NCBI GenBank assembly: GCA_023402505.1
Contig: JAEYGD010000143.1
Coordinates: 1 to 64,000, forward strand
DNA: 64,000 bases
Source of the DNA: Actinomycetes bacterium
GTDB lineage: Bacteria; Actinomycetota; Actinomycetes; Mycobacteriales; Micromonosporaceae
Direction: 5' to 3'
Part shown: positions 47,233-55,248 of the stretch, in pieces
Position numbering within the stretch: the first letter of the stretch is position 1
Layout: each line of letters starts with the position of its first letter
The notes under the pieces: model-generated
Database searches by the model: none
Seen by the model: the letters and a program-made list of their open reading frames with translations, nothing else
What the model was told of the DNA's origin: nothing
Made by a program: the position numbers and the translations under genes

Positions 47233-49376
47233 CACCGGCACCTCTCGTCAGCGGCGGAGGGCGCGCGTGCGATGCCGGGTCGCTCACCGGAGAGGGTCGC
47301 GCGCACCTTGAGGAGCATTTCCTGGTATTCGTCGGCCGGGTCGGAGGCGAGCACGATGGCCCCGCCCGCGCCGACCGTCGTTTCCTGACTGGTCAGCGTC
47401 GCCGACCGGATCACGACGCTGAGATCGGCCTGCCCGTCGGGTGAAAGCCAGCCGATCGCGCCGGAGTAGATGCCGCGCGCCTCGGTCTCCAGGCGGTCGA
47501 GGATCTCCATCGTGCGCAGTTTGGGCGCGCCGGTCATCGATCCGCCCGGAAAGCAGGCCCGGACGCAGTCCATGGTGGATATTCCGGGGCGCAGCGAACC
47601 GCGGATCGTCGAGACGAGCTGGTGGACTGTCGCGTAGGTCTCGACGGCCATGAAGTGCGGCACGTGCACCGAGCCCGGCACACAGACGCGCCCGAGATCG
47701 TTGCGCAGCAGGTCGACGATCATCAGGTTCTCTGCCCGGGTCTTCGCACTGTCCGCGAGAGTCGAGGCCAACCGCTCGTCGCACCGCGGATCGCCGTCCC
47801 GCGCCGCCGTTCCCTTGATCGGCTTGGTCTCCACCATCCGGTCGGCGGTCACCTTGAGGAAGCGCTCCGGAGACGAGCTGGCGACCGACGTCTCCCCGAG
47901 CCGGAGAAACGAGGCGTACGGCGCCGGGTTCGCCCGTCGCTGCCGCAGGTAGAACGCAAGCGGGTCGTCGGTGCTGGGCAGGTGCGCCGTATCGGTGAGG
48001 CACACCTCGTAGCTCTCACCGGCACGCAGCAACCGCTGACATTCGTTGATGTCGCTCAGGTAGCGGGCACGGTCGAATGCGAGGGCCGGGTCCGTCGTCG
48101 GCACAGGTGCGGCCGGAACGTCCACCGGCGCGAGGCGGCCCACCGCCGTTTCGGTCTCCTCGAGCCAGGCGTCGAGTGCCGGGTCGCTCCGCTCGCCGAC
48201 GGCCACCAGATGGGTGCGGTCGGTCTCGTGGTCCACCACGATCAGCCGGTCGAGGAACATCCAGACCGCGTCCGGCGTCGCGGCGGTGTGCGAGGCGCGC
48301 GCGCCGCAGTCGGCCTTCAACTCGTAGCCGAAGTAGCCGACGTAGCCACCGGCGAACGGCAGTTCCGAGGCGGGCAGGTGGCGCTCGGACAGCCGGCGGT
48401 TCAGCACGTCGAAGATGTCCCCTCCCGCCACGTCCGGATCTGCGGTGGCGCCGGCGCCCGACATGATCCGCGCCTGCCCGTCGGCGACCGAGTAGGTGAT
48501 CACCTCGCCGGATGAACCGGCCGGAGCGCCGAGAATGGAGTACCGGGAGAGTCCCGGCTCCACCCGGCTGCTGTCCAGCCAGGCGGCGTACTCTCGATCG
48601 CCGAACAGTTCGGCGAAGGCGGCCTCGGTATCGAACTGCCCGGCCAGTGTCCGGATCCGCCGGTGCAGTCGCGCGGGGGTGGCGGGCGCCGGCCGGGCCG
48701 GCACGGTCACCCGGGGACGGCCCGGCTCCGGTCTGGTGGTCGCGCGGACGTCCACGGTGATGTCCCGGAAATTCGCCAGCAGGGCGAGGCCGTGCTCGGT
48801 CTCGATCGACTCCGGGTGGAACTGGACGCCCCACCAGTCGCGGTCGCGGACCTTCAGCCCCATCAGCACGCCGTCCTCGCTCCATGCGTGCGCCTCGAGC
48901 TGCGGTGGCAGCGGCTCCGCGACGCAGAGCGAGTGATACCGCACCGCGCGGAAGTCCTGCGGCACTCCGGCGAACACGCCGGTGCCGGTGTGCCGCACCG
49001 TGGCGACGTGGCCGTGCAGCGGCTCGGGGGCGCTGCGGACCTGGGCGCCGAAGTGGGCGGCGAGTCCTTGATGGCCCAGGCAGACCCCGAGCACCGGGAG
49101 ATCGGTCGCGTCCAGCAACTCGGGGTTGCGGCCGAAGTCGCGCCCCTCCGGTCGGCCCGGGCCGGGCGAGATCACCACATTGTCGAACTCGCTCAGGTCC
49201 AGTGAATCCCACCGGTCGCCGTCATTGACGATTACCGTGGGCTCCGCCCCGTTGACGACGGCAAGCAGTTGGAAAAGGTTGTAGGTGTACGAGTCGTAGT
49301 TGTCCACGAGGAGCGTGTGCACCGTCGAGACCGGATCGGCGCGCAGCGTCCGGCCGCTGTGCAGGGTGGCGGTCAT
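47232..49376 (-). CDS. pabAB: Fused aminodeoxychorismate synthase (PabA-PabB)
   Basis: A 714-residue fusion whose ATG overlaps the DAHP synthase stop. The N-terminal glutamine amidotransferase has Cys99 in GVCLGHQG and His/Glu in GVQFHPES. The C-terminal chorismate-binding domain carries PIKGT at 519-523; the lysine is the mark of 4-amino-4-deoxychorismate synthases, whereas anthranilate synthases have PIAGT. The order (amidotransferase first) matches antibiotic ADC synthases such as PapA and AurG/CmlB types, not PhzE. It draws chorismate into a 4-amino aromatic. No ADC lyase or ADC mutase is encoded in the window, so p-aminobenzoate via the housekeeping lyase is the simplest outcome. Confidence 0.93.
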   Translation of the reverse strand: MTATLHSGRTLRADPVSTVHTLLVDNYDSYTYNLFQLLAVVNGAEPTVIVNDGDRWDSLDLSEFDNVVISPGPGRPEGRDFGRNPELLDATDLPVLGVCLGHQGLAAHFGAQVRSAPEPLHGHVATVRHTGTGVFAGVPQDFRAVRYHSLCVAEPLPPQLEAHAWSEDGVLMGLKVRDRDWWGVQFHPESIETEHGLALLANFRDITVDVRATTRPEPGRPRVTVPARPAPATPARLHRRIRTLAGQFDTEAAFAELFGDREYAAWLDSSRVEPGLSRYSILGAPAGSSGEVITYSVADGQARIMSGAGATADPDVAGGDIFDVLNRRLSERHLPASELPFAGGYVGYFGYELKADCGARASHTAATPDAVWMFLDRLIVVDHETDRTHLVAVGERSDPALDAWLEETETAVGRLAPVDVPAAPVPTTDPALAFDRARYLSDINECQRLLRAGESYEVCLTDTAHLPSTDDPLAFYLRQRRANPAPYASFLRLGETSVASSSPERFLKVTADRMVETKPIKGTAARDGDPRCDERLASTLADSAKTRAENLMIVDLLRNDLGRVCVPGSVHVPHFMAVETYATVHQLVSTIRGSLRPGISTMDCVRACFPGGSMTGAPKLRTMEILDRLETEARGIYSGAIGWLSPDGQADLSVVIRSATLTSQETTVGAGGAIVLASDPADEYQEMLLKVRATLSGERPGIARAPSAADERCR

Positions 49377-50575
49377 CGCAGGCCCCCCACGAGGGTGGCC
49401 AGGTGGGCGGCGACATCCGCGACCTGGTGACGGTTGAGGCGCGGGTCGCAGGCGGTGCGGTAGGCGGTCGGCAGGTCGGCGTCGGTCACGTGCCGGCCGT
49501 CGACACATTCGGTGACCGGCTCATGGGTGGTCTCCAAGTGCACGCCGCCCGGCCATCCGCCCGCGCCGGCGGTGATCTCGTAGAAGGCGTCCAGCTCGTC
49601 GAGGATGGCGGACTGGTATCGGGTCTTGTAACCGGTCGTGGACCGCACGGTGTTGCCGTGCATGGGATCGCAGAGCCACACCACCGGATGCCGGGCCTGG
49701 GCGACGGCTCGCACCAGCGGGGGCAGACAGCGCCGCACGTGCCGCGCGCCCATCCGGGCGATGAGCACCAGACGCCCGCCCTGGCGGTCCGGGTCGAGCC
49801 GGGCGCAGAGGCGTAGCAACTCCGCGGCCCTCATGCTCGGTCCCACCTTGCAGCCGATCGGGTTGTCGATTCCGGCCAGGAATCGCACGTGCGCGCCGTC
49901 CGGCTCCCGCGTACGGTCACCGATCCACGGCAGGTGGGTCGAGGTGAGCATGCGCTGCCGGGTCGCCGGCGACCACCGGGTCTGCGGCTCCTCGTAGTCC
50001 AAGGCCAGGGCCTCGTGGCTGGCCCAGACAGCCGGAGCACCGGATTTGCGGAGCAAGCGCAGTGTCGCTGCCGCATGGTCGTGCCCGCGCAGCATCCGCC
50101 GGGGGTCGACCTGCCGGCCGGCCATGGTGGGATCAGGCGCGTTCACCAGGTGGCCTCGGTAACTGGGCAGTACCCGCCCGTCGATCACCTCGGTCGTACA
50201 CGACCGGGGCTTGGCGTACTGTCCGGCGATCCGGCCGATTCCCCAGGTCGGTTGACGGGTCGCCTCGCTGAGTGCTCGGCGTAGCACGGCGATCGACGAC
50301 AGCACTCCGCGGATGCGGTCGGCGGTCGGCGGTTCGAAGGTCTCGGCGCAGTCACCGATCTGGACGACTGTCCCGCGGCCGGCGGCCACGTCGCGCAACG
50401 CCGCCCGGAGCTGTCCGATCTCGTCGACCGTGACGAGCGGCCGGCGCACCCCGATGCGGTGGCGGACATCGCGGAGCGTGGCGTCGTCGGGCCAGCCGGG
50501 GTGCTGCTTGACCGGGAAGCCACGCCAGCGGGGGACGGCCGGCGCCGCGCTCGGCGACTCGGTCTGCGCCGTCAC
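49373..50575 (-). CDS. Class II DAHP synthase (secondary-metabolism type)
   Basis: A 400-residue protein. QIGDCAETF carries the metal-binding Cys, followed by RIAGQYAKPRS, GEDxx-like SYRGHLVN, CKVGPSM, LIARMGA, DPMHGNT and GVHLETTHEPVTEC, all class II landmarks. It is shorter than the primary enzyme, as in PhzC-like copies from phenazine and related clusters, and may lack its feedback-control extensions. It condenses phosphoenolpyruvate and erythrose 4-phosphate to raise shikimate flux. Its start overlaps the LuxR stop and its stop overlaps the ADC synthase start, so the aromatic supply genes are coupled. Confidence 0.95.
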   Translation of the reverse strand: MTAQTESPSAAPAVPRWRGFPVKQHPGWPDDATLRDVRHRIGVRRPLVTVDEIGQLRAALRDVAAGRGTVVQIGDCAETFEPPTADRIRGVLSSIAVLRRALSEATRQPTWGIGRIAGQYAKPRSCTTEVIDGRVLPSYRGHLVNAPDPTMAGRQVDPRRMLRGHDHAAATLRLLRKSGAPAVWASHEALALDYEEPQTRWSPATRQRMLTSTHLPWIGDRTREPDGAHVRFLAGIDNPIGCKVGPSMRAAELLRLCARLDPDRQGGRLVLIARMGARHVRRCLPPLVRAVAQARHPVVWLCDPMHGNTVRSTTGYKTRYQSAILDELDAFYEITAGAGGWPGGVHLETTHEPVTECVDGRHVTDADLPTAYRTACDPRLNRHQVADVAAHLATLVGGLR

Positions 50576-51150
50576 GACAGACCGCCGGCCGCGGCGGACA
50601 GGCGCGCCGGTTGCATCGATCTGGCCGGCACGTACGCGGTTCCCGGCAGCCGGGTCAGGTCGTGCCGGCCGACGAGCGCAGCGATCTGGGTACGCGCGGC
50701 GTAACCCATCTTGATCAGGATGTTCTTGATGTGGCTCTCCGCCGTTCGCTCGCTGATACCCAGCTCGCCGGCGATCTGCCGGTTCGTGAGGCCGCGGGCT
50801 ACCCGGTCGGCGACCTGCAGCTGTCGAGTGGTGAGGACGGCGGCAGGATCGTCGGCCGTGGCATCCACGGCCTCCGTGGCAGCGGGAGCAGGCGCCACGG
50901 AGGCCCGGAGAATGCGTGCCGCCTGACGCAGTCGCCAGGAGCGGTCGACGCAGCCCTCGGCATCGGCCGCGACGGCCAGCGACTCGAGGTGGGCCGCCAG
51001 CACCAGGTCACACCTGGGGCCTTCTGGTCCCGCGGTTCGCGACAGGACCCCGGCTCGCGACGGGTGTGTCCAGGTCAGTTCCGGTCGGCCCGGGGGCACG
51101 ACGGTGCCGTCGGCATGGGTGAAACGATGCGGGGTGGGTGCGACAGTCAT
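50572..51150 (-). CDS. LuxR-type HTH transcriptional regulator
   Basis: A 192-residue protein. The C-terminal half is a LuxR/NarL HTH (about 105-162: LTTRQLQVADRVARGLTNRQIAGELGI and RTAESHIKNILIKMG). The N-terminal 100 residues hold no receiver, PAS or ATPase signature, but a short helical section (CVDRSWRLRQAARILRASV) as in AfsR/LAL C-termini. It is co-transcribed between lysK and the DAHP synthase gene, so it probably regulates the cluster it belongs to. Confidence 0.88.
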   Translation of the reverse strand: MTVAPTPHRFTHADGTVVPPGRPELTWTHPSRAGVLSRTAGPEGPRCDLVLAAHLESLAVAADAEGCVDRSWRLRQAARILRASVAPAPAATEAVDATADDPAAVLTTRQLQVADRVARGLTNRQIAGELGISERTAESHIKNILIKMGYAARTQIAALVGRHDLTRLPGTAYVPARSMQPARLSAAAGGLS

Positions 51151-51166
51151 GGCGTACCTTTCAGAC

Positions 51167-52228
51167 TCAGGAGACGGCGGGCGCTAGGGAGGTGGACGCG
51201 AGCCGGTCCTGCAGGCCGCGCAACGTGCTGGTCAGCACGGAGATGGACCGGACGAACTCGCTCAGTCGCACGAATTCGTGGTCGCTGTGGTCGAGCCGGT
51301 GATTGCCCGGGCCGTAGGTCGCCATCGGGATGTCCCAGACAGCACGCAAGGTGTTCATGTCGGAGGTGCCGGCCCGGAGTTGATGGATGGGGCGCACGCC
51401 GTGCTGGCGGATGCTGGCCGTCAGTTGCTGCACCACCGGATCCCGGCGGCCGCTGCGGGTGGCCGGCACGACGTTTCGGACGATCACCTCATCGGGAAGG
51501 GCCGCGGCGCGGATCCGGTCGACGAAACCGATCGCGTCGAATCCCGGCGGCAGCCGGCAACTGATCTCGGCGGTGGCTTCGCTCATGTCCCCGTCCAGGG
51601 CGCAGAGAGCGGCTCCGGCGTGGTCGAAGGCGACCCCGGTGGGCCCGATCTCGGCCAGCACCCGCTGCCAGAGCGCGACCACCACCTCCGTCGCCTTGCG
51701 GGCGGGATTGCTGGAGTGCGTGGGCGGCCGGCGCACGCGCAGCGCCAGGTCAAGCTTTCCTTTGTAGCCCAGCACCACGCCGTTCCACCCGCTCGGCTCG
51801 CCGACGATGACGAGCGCCGGGCGTTCCCCGTTGCCGACGTGCACCGCACCACGGGAACTCGGCCATTCCTCCTCCACCGCGCCGACGACCCGGATCCGGC
51901 ACTGGCGGTCGCCGCTACGGGCGGCCGCGGCGACCATCGCGGCGAGCGCACCCTTGGCATCGACGCTGCCCCGGCCCCGCAGCAGGTCACCGGAGATTGC
52001 CGTCGGTAACGGGTCACCGGCGGTGTCCAGGTGACCGATCAGCAGGATCAGCGGTGCGTCCGCGGCGCCCATCTCGCCGACCGCGTTGCCCGCTTCGTCA
52101 ATCCAGGAGCACATGCCGGCATCTGACATCCGCTCGGTGAGCCGGGTCGCCAGCTCCGCTTCGCCACCGGAGGGCGAGTGGATGGCGACCATCTCGGCCA
52201 GGAGGCCGCAAGCCTTGTCGGAGTTCAT
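51167..52228 (-). CDS. lysK: LysK-like carrier-releasing M20 hydrolase
   Basis: A 353-residue M20-family metallopeptidase. Metal ligands are visible: His66 and Asp68 in GHLDTAGD, Asp90 in GRGSVDAKG, the catalytic Glu cluster VEEEW at 119-121, and the GEPSGWNGVVLGYKG stretch characteristic of LysK. LysK removes the LysW carrier from the amino group of the finished amino acid. With lysWXYZ in the cluster this should release the carrier-built diamino acid to the NRPS. It is the first gene of the long minus-strand run; two ACTTGAGT sites lie 106-134 bases upstream. A role as an ArgE/DapE-like enzyme is less likely in this context. Confidence 0.88.
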   Translation of the reverse strand: MNSDKACGLLAEMVAIHSPSGGEAELATRLTERMSDAGMCSWIDEAGNAVGEMGAADAPLILLIGHLDTAGDPLPTAISGDLLRGRGSVDAKGALAAMVAAAARSGDRQCRIRVVGAVEEEWPSSRGAVHVGNGERPALVIVGEPSGWNGVVLGYKGKLDLALRVRRPPTHSSNPARKATEVVVALWQRVLAEIGPTGVAFDHAGAALCALDGDMSEATAEISCRLPPGFDAIGFVDRIRAAALPDEVIVRNVVPATRSGRRDPVVQQLTASIRQHGVRPIHQLRAGTSDMNTLRAVWDIPMATYGPGNHRLDHSDHEFVRLSEFVRSISVLTSTLRGLQDRLASTSLAPAVS

Positions 52229-52333
52229 CGGGCCGCCTGCCGGCGGCGCGAACGAAGGTCGATCATGGCGTCTGCCTCCAGGAGCCGAGCTTGGTCTACT
52301 CCCCCAACGTTACCTCCGTCACAGCATTTAGCA

Positions 52334-52362
52334 ACTTGAGTCACCGTGGATTTTACTTGAGT
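52334..52362 (-). promoter_or_regulatory. Operator pair ACTnnAGT upstream of the lysK-NRPS run
   Basis: Two copies of the palindrome ACTTGAGT lie at 52334-52341 and 52355-52362 (21 bp apart), each followed on the plus strand by T(C/T)ACCGT, so they form direct repeats. On the minus strand they precede lysK by about 106 bases, and TGCTAAAT just downstream could be part of a -10 region. The same motif occurs in two other cluster promoters. Regulator unknown. Confidence 0.65.
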
Positions 52363-52388
52363 TACCGTACGCCCTCGTGGCGAGCCGA

Positions 52389-52424
52389 AACCGGCGGCGC
52401 CTCCCTGACGAGACGCCGCCGGTT
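52389..52424 (-). terminator. Strong GC-rich hairpin after the hmaS operon
   Basis: An 11-bp perfect stem, AACCGGCGGCG at 52389-52399 and CGCCGCCGGTT at 52414-52424, with a 14-base loop that can extend the pairing. It begins nine bases after the small ORF stop and lies before the lysK operator pair. This position suits a terminator insulating the two transcription units. There is no T-run, as is common in high-GC actinomycetes. Confidence 0.7.
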
Positions 52425-52432
52425 GATCCGGG

Positions 52433-52543
52433 TCAGAAAATTGGTGGTTGGTGCAGCAACCACGGCCAGTCGTCGCCGCCGATCGGCGGAGGCTCCGTTG
52501 GGAGGGGGATCGAGTTCCAGTGCAGGGGACAGGTGTCAGCCAT
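52433..52543 (-). CDS. Small Pro/Trp-rich peptide ORF (36 aa)
   Basis: An ATG with GAGGAG four bases upstream opens a 36-codon frame starting MADTCPLHWNSIP and ending HQPPIF. It contains seven or more prolines, three Trp residues, one Cys, a PPP run and GGDDW. It lies about 45 bases after the frameshifted gene and just before a strong hairpin, so it would be the last gene of the hmaS transcript. I recognise no family. It could be a regulatory or leader peptide, a substrate of an unknown modifying enzyme, or a short protein subunit. The start site and stop context support expression, but nothing proves it. Confidence 0.5.
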   Translation of the reverse strand: MADTCPLHWNSIPLPTEPPPIGGDDWPWLLHQPPIF

Positions 52544-52588
52544 GAGGCTCCTCAAATGGGGGGTCATCGACTCCGGTGATTTTGTCTA

Positions 52589-53320
52589 CTACCCCGCAGG
52601 TCGGAAGGCTAACTCGCCGGCCGCCGGTCCTGGCCGGTAGGAGTCGATCATGCCGGCCAACCGGCAGACTCTCTCCGCTGTGACATCGGGCGTGAACGAA
52701 CCTGCGCAAAGCAGGATAAGGTGGCTTGCGTCACCATCCGGTGGAGTAGGACATCCGCGCCCAGTGTTTCTTCCGCAGAGATTTGCAGCGCCTCGGAATA
52801 CGCGCGGAACCCGGAGCCCTGCAGGGTGACGAAAAGCCTCCCGCGAACCGGGTCCTGGTACGCCGTACTCATCCGCCAAGGCTTTTGAATTCGTTCCTCC
52901 AGTACGTTCGGCATCGACCGAGAACCGCCCGATAGCGGTTTCAAATGGTGAGCCGCGATTGAGCGCAGATTGTGGTGCACCAGGAATCCGCCGATCGCAG
53001 CCTGCGCCAGTCCGGAGGCATTCGCCACCATGCTCTCCACCTTGGCGAGTGCCGCCGTCCTCGTCGGCGAACGCGTGGTACGCCAGCGGGGCGATGCCCG
53101 CGGAAGCGTTCCAGTCGGTGCCCGCCGAGGATCCGTACCCCGGTTTCGGCCGACGCTGATCCGCGGTGCCTCCGGGGCGCCCAACCGGGCCCGGTCGAAG
53201 GCGGCGATGTCGGCCACGGCCGTGCGCTCCTCGCCGACGCCGCTCCCCTGCCAAGTCCCAGGACGGGCTCGGAAGATGGCGGCAAGCCTCGGCGGTCAGA
53301 GCGCCCAGCGCGTCACCCAT
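52589..53320 (-). pseudogene. Frameshifted gene of unknown function downstream of hmaS
   Basis: An ATG lies one base after the hmaS stop (TGACATG), indicating translational coupling. The frame from it runs 243 codons, but protein-like sequence jumps between two frames: MGDALGALTAEA in the first; VADIAAFDRARLGAPEAPRI in the second; GTDWNASAGIAPLAYHAF in the first; then ESMVANASGLAQAAIGGFLV to SAEETLGADVLLHRM in the second; finally DASHLILLCAGSFTPDVTAE in the first, ending at 52589. At least four shifts are needed, so this is a pseudogene or a badly read region. GC content drops between about 52700 and 52950. No family was recognised. Confidence 0.55.
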
Positions 53321-53321
53321 G

Positions 53322-54338
53322 TCAGCGCCTCGTGGCTTCGGCCATCGACCGCTCGACCGACTCGTAGAGCGCGCGGATGTTCGCGATGCCGAAGCCGCGC
53401 GCCTCGTTACGCTGGATCAGCTCGTAGAACAGCGTGCTCCGCGGGTACGGCGAGCGCGTGAAGATCTGTAGCAGGTAACCCCACTCGTCGCGGTCGGCGA
53501 GCACGTTGGTGGCCCGCAGGTCGTCCAGCCGCTCGTCGAGGCGACCGACCCGGGCGCCCAGCGCGTTGTAGTACTCGTCCGGCGCCTCGAGGAAGGCGAC
53601 GCCACGGGCCGACATCTCGCGCACGGCCAGGATGATGTCGTCGACCAGCAGCGCGAGGTGCTGGATGCCCCCGCCGCCGTTGCCTCGCAGGAACGCGTCG
53701 ATCTGCCCGGCTTCGCGATCCGCGTCCGGTTCGATCATCGTGAAGGTGATGTCGCCGTCACTGCGGATCACCACCGAGTCCATCGCTTGGGCGCCCACCT
53801 CGACGTGCTCGGCCGAGTAGCGGTGCATCCCGAAGGCGGCACAGTACGTGTCGACGGTGCTCTGTAGCTCGCCGGCAGGTACCACGCCGGCGAGGTGGTC
53901 GAGGGTACTGCCCGGCCCGGACACCTGCCGGCCGGTGCGACGCCAGGATCCGGGCAGCCCGTCCGTGCCGGTGCGAGCGGCCGGCACCAGCGTGTGCCGG
54001 ATCGTGCCGAAGCCGTCGAGCACATGGAATCCGTCGCGCCGTCCCAGCCGGCGCAAGCCGGCCCGTTCGGCTCGCTCGACAGTCCCCTCCACATCGGATG
54101 TCCGGAAGGCCACGTCGAACACTCCGTCACCATGCCGCTCGAGGTGCTCGGCCAGCGGACCGGGCGTCGTGGGCGTGGTGACCAGCAGGTGACCGGCGCC
54201 ACCGAGCAGCGTCGAGACAGACTGCGAATCAGCGGTCTCGGCCAGCGGGGTGAGACCGAACGAGTCGATGAAGTACTCCATGGCCGCCGCACGATCAGCC
54301 GTGCAGATCTCGACGTATGCGATGTCCTCTGCGGTCAT
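53322..54338 (-). CDS. hmaS: 4-Hydroxymandelate synthase (HPPD family)
   Basis: A 338-residue Fe(II) dioxygenase of the 4-hydroxyphenylpyruvate dioxygenase fold. Iron ligands are His148 (LDHLAG), His227 (IQHLAL) and Glu306 (FYELIQR). The segments EVGAQAMDSVVI, TMIEPD and LDDLRATNVLAD match the hydroxymandelate synthases of glycopeptide clusters more closely than true HPPDs. It should convert 4-hydroxyphenylpyruvate, or conceivably its 4-amino analogue, to the mandelate, the first step to arylglycines. The usual partners (hydroxymandelate oxidase, HpgT aminotransferase) are not in the window. It has its own promoter with paired ACTnnAGT sites. Confidence 0.85.
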   Translation of the reverse strand: MTAEDIAYVEICTADRAAAMEYFIDSFGLTPLAETADSQSVSTLLGGAGHLLVTTPTTPGPLAEHLERHGDGVFDVAFRTSDVEGTVERAERAGLRRLGRRDGFHVLDGFGTIRHTLVPAARTGTDGLPGSWRRTGRQVSGPGSTLDHLAGVVPAGELQSTVDTYCAAFGMHRYSAEHVEVGAQAMDSVVIRSDGDITFTMIEPDADREAGQIDAFLRGNGGGGIQHLALLVDDIILAVREMSARGVAFLEAPDEYYNALGARVGRLDERLDDLRATNVLADRDEWGYLLQIFTRSPYPRSTLFYELIQRNEARGFGIANIRALYESVERSMAEATRR

Positions 54339-54369
54339 TGCGTCTCCCCAATGGCTTCGACCCCCGGCA

Positions 54370-55227
54370 TCAACTCAAGTTATCGACTGTGCTAACTTGA
54401 GTCAATGGCGTTGGCGTCCGTAAATTCACCGAGGTGCCGGCGCCGGAGAGCGCAGCGGTGATCGGTTCCGGGCCGTGCCCGGCCGTGATGGTCACCGACG
54501 GAACCCCGGCCGTCAGCGCCTCGCGCGCGGCGACCAGTTTCAGTCCCATCCCCCCACGGGCGAATCCAGGCAGCTCCCCACCTGCCGTCCAACTGGACAG
54601 CAGGGAGCCCGGATCATCGAGGTCAGCCAGCAGACCGGGAGCTCCGGTCAAAATGATCAGCCGATCGGCGCCGACCGCTGCGGCCGCCGCGGCGGCCATC
54701 CGGTCGGCGTCCACGTTCAGCACGCCGCCGCCCTCGGCGAACACCGGCGGCGAGAGCACCGGCAGCAGCCCGGCCGCTAGCAGCCGGAGCATCGGCTCCC
54801 GCCGTACCGCGATGATACGGCCGCTCCAATTGTCGCGGACCATGACGCGACGGCCGTCGACGACGGCGCGGACGGCCGTCTTACGGCGTGCGGTGACCAG
54901 TCCGGCGTCCAGTCCGGTCAGCCCGACAGCCGGCACCCCGGACCGGACCAAGGCCTCGACCAGGCGTGGCTTGGCCAGGCCCGCCAGGGCCAGATGCACG
55001 ACCTCGACCATGGCGGCGTCCGTCCAGCGCGCCGAGACGCCGTCCGAGGAGACCAGCCGCCGGTTCGGTACGCCCAGCCGCCCGGCCAGGTCATCGATGT
55101 CGGCTGAACCACCGTGCACCAGCACCAGCGGCATGCCCGCGGCGCTCAGCCGAGCGACGTCGGCACACACCGCCAGCGGGTCGACGGCCGCGTTCCCGCC
55201 GATTTTGACGACGACCAGTCCACTCAT
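54370..55227 (-). CDS. lysZ: LysZ-type [LysW]-amino acid kinase
   Basis: A 285-residue amino acid kinase of the acetylglutamate kinase family. VVVKIGGNAAVDP opens the ATP site, LVLVHGGSADID the substrate site, and NVDADRMAAAAA and LIILTGAPGLL the nucleotide part. Next to lysW, lysX and lysY it should phosphorylate the side-chain carboxylate of LysW-bound glutamate or a homologue. It follows lysY by 21 bases. The hmaS promoter and its operator overlap the 3' end of this gene. Confidence 0.92.
   Translation of the reverse strand: MSGLVVVKIGGNAAVDPLAVCADVARLSAAGMPLVLVHGGSADIDDLAGRLGVPNRRLVSSDGVSARWTDAAMVEVVHLALAGLAKPRLVEALVRSGVPAVGLTGLDAGLVTARRKTAVRAVVDGRRVMVRDNWSGRIIAVRREPMLRLLAAGLLPVLSPPVFAEGGGVLNVDADRMAAAAAAAVGADRLIILTGAPGLLADLDDPGSLLSSWTAGGELPGFARGGMGLKLVAAREALTAGVPSVTITAGHGPEPITAALSGAGTSVNLRTPTPLTQVSTVDNLS
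54377..54405 (-). promoter_or_regulatory. hmaS promoter overlapping paired ACTnnAGT operators
   Basis: On the minus strand TTGACT (54405-54400) and TAACTT (54382-54377) are spaced by exactly 17 bases, a good sigma-A-type promoter, with the hmaS ATG about 39 bases beyond the -10. A 10-bp inverted repeat, ACTCAAGTTA at 54373-54382 and TAACTTGAGT at 54393-54402, covers both elements with a 10-base spacer. A protein bound here would block polymerase, so repression is the likelier mode at this promoter. Confidence 0.7.
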
Positions 55228-55248
55228 CGGGGCCTCCAGGTCAACGGT

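Noticed and set aside
47232..49376. Anthranilate or ADIC (PhzE-type) synthase instead of ADC synthase
   Set aside because: The PIKGT motif has the PabB lysine rather than the Ala of anthranilate synthases, and the amidotransferase is N-terminal, opposite to PhzE.
47232..49508. An ADC synthase start at 49508
   Set aside because: The extra 44 residues are Arg/Pro-rich and lie inside the DAHP synthase gene; the ATG at 49376 overlaps that gene's stop, the pattern used throughout this operon.
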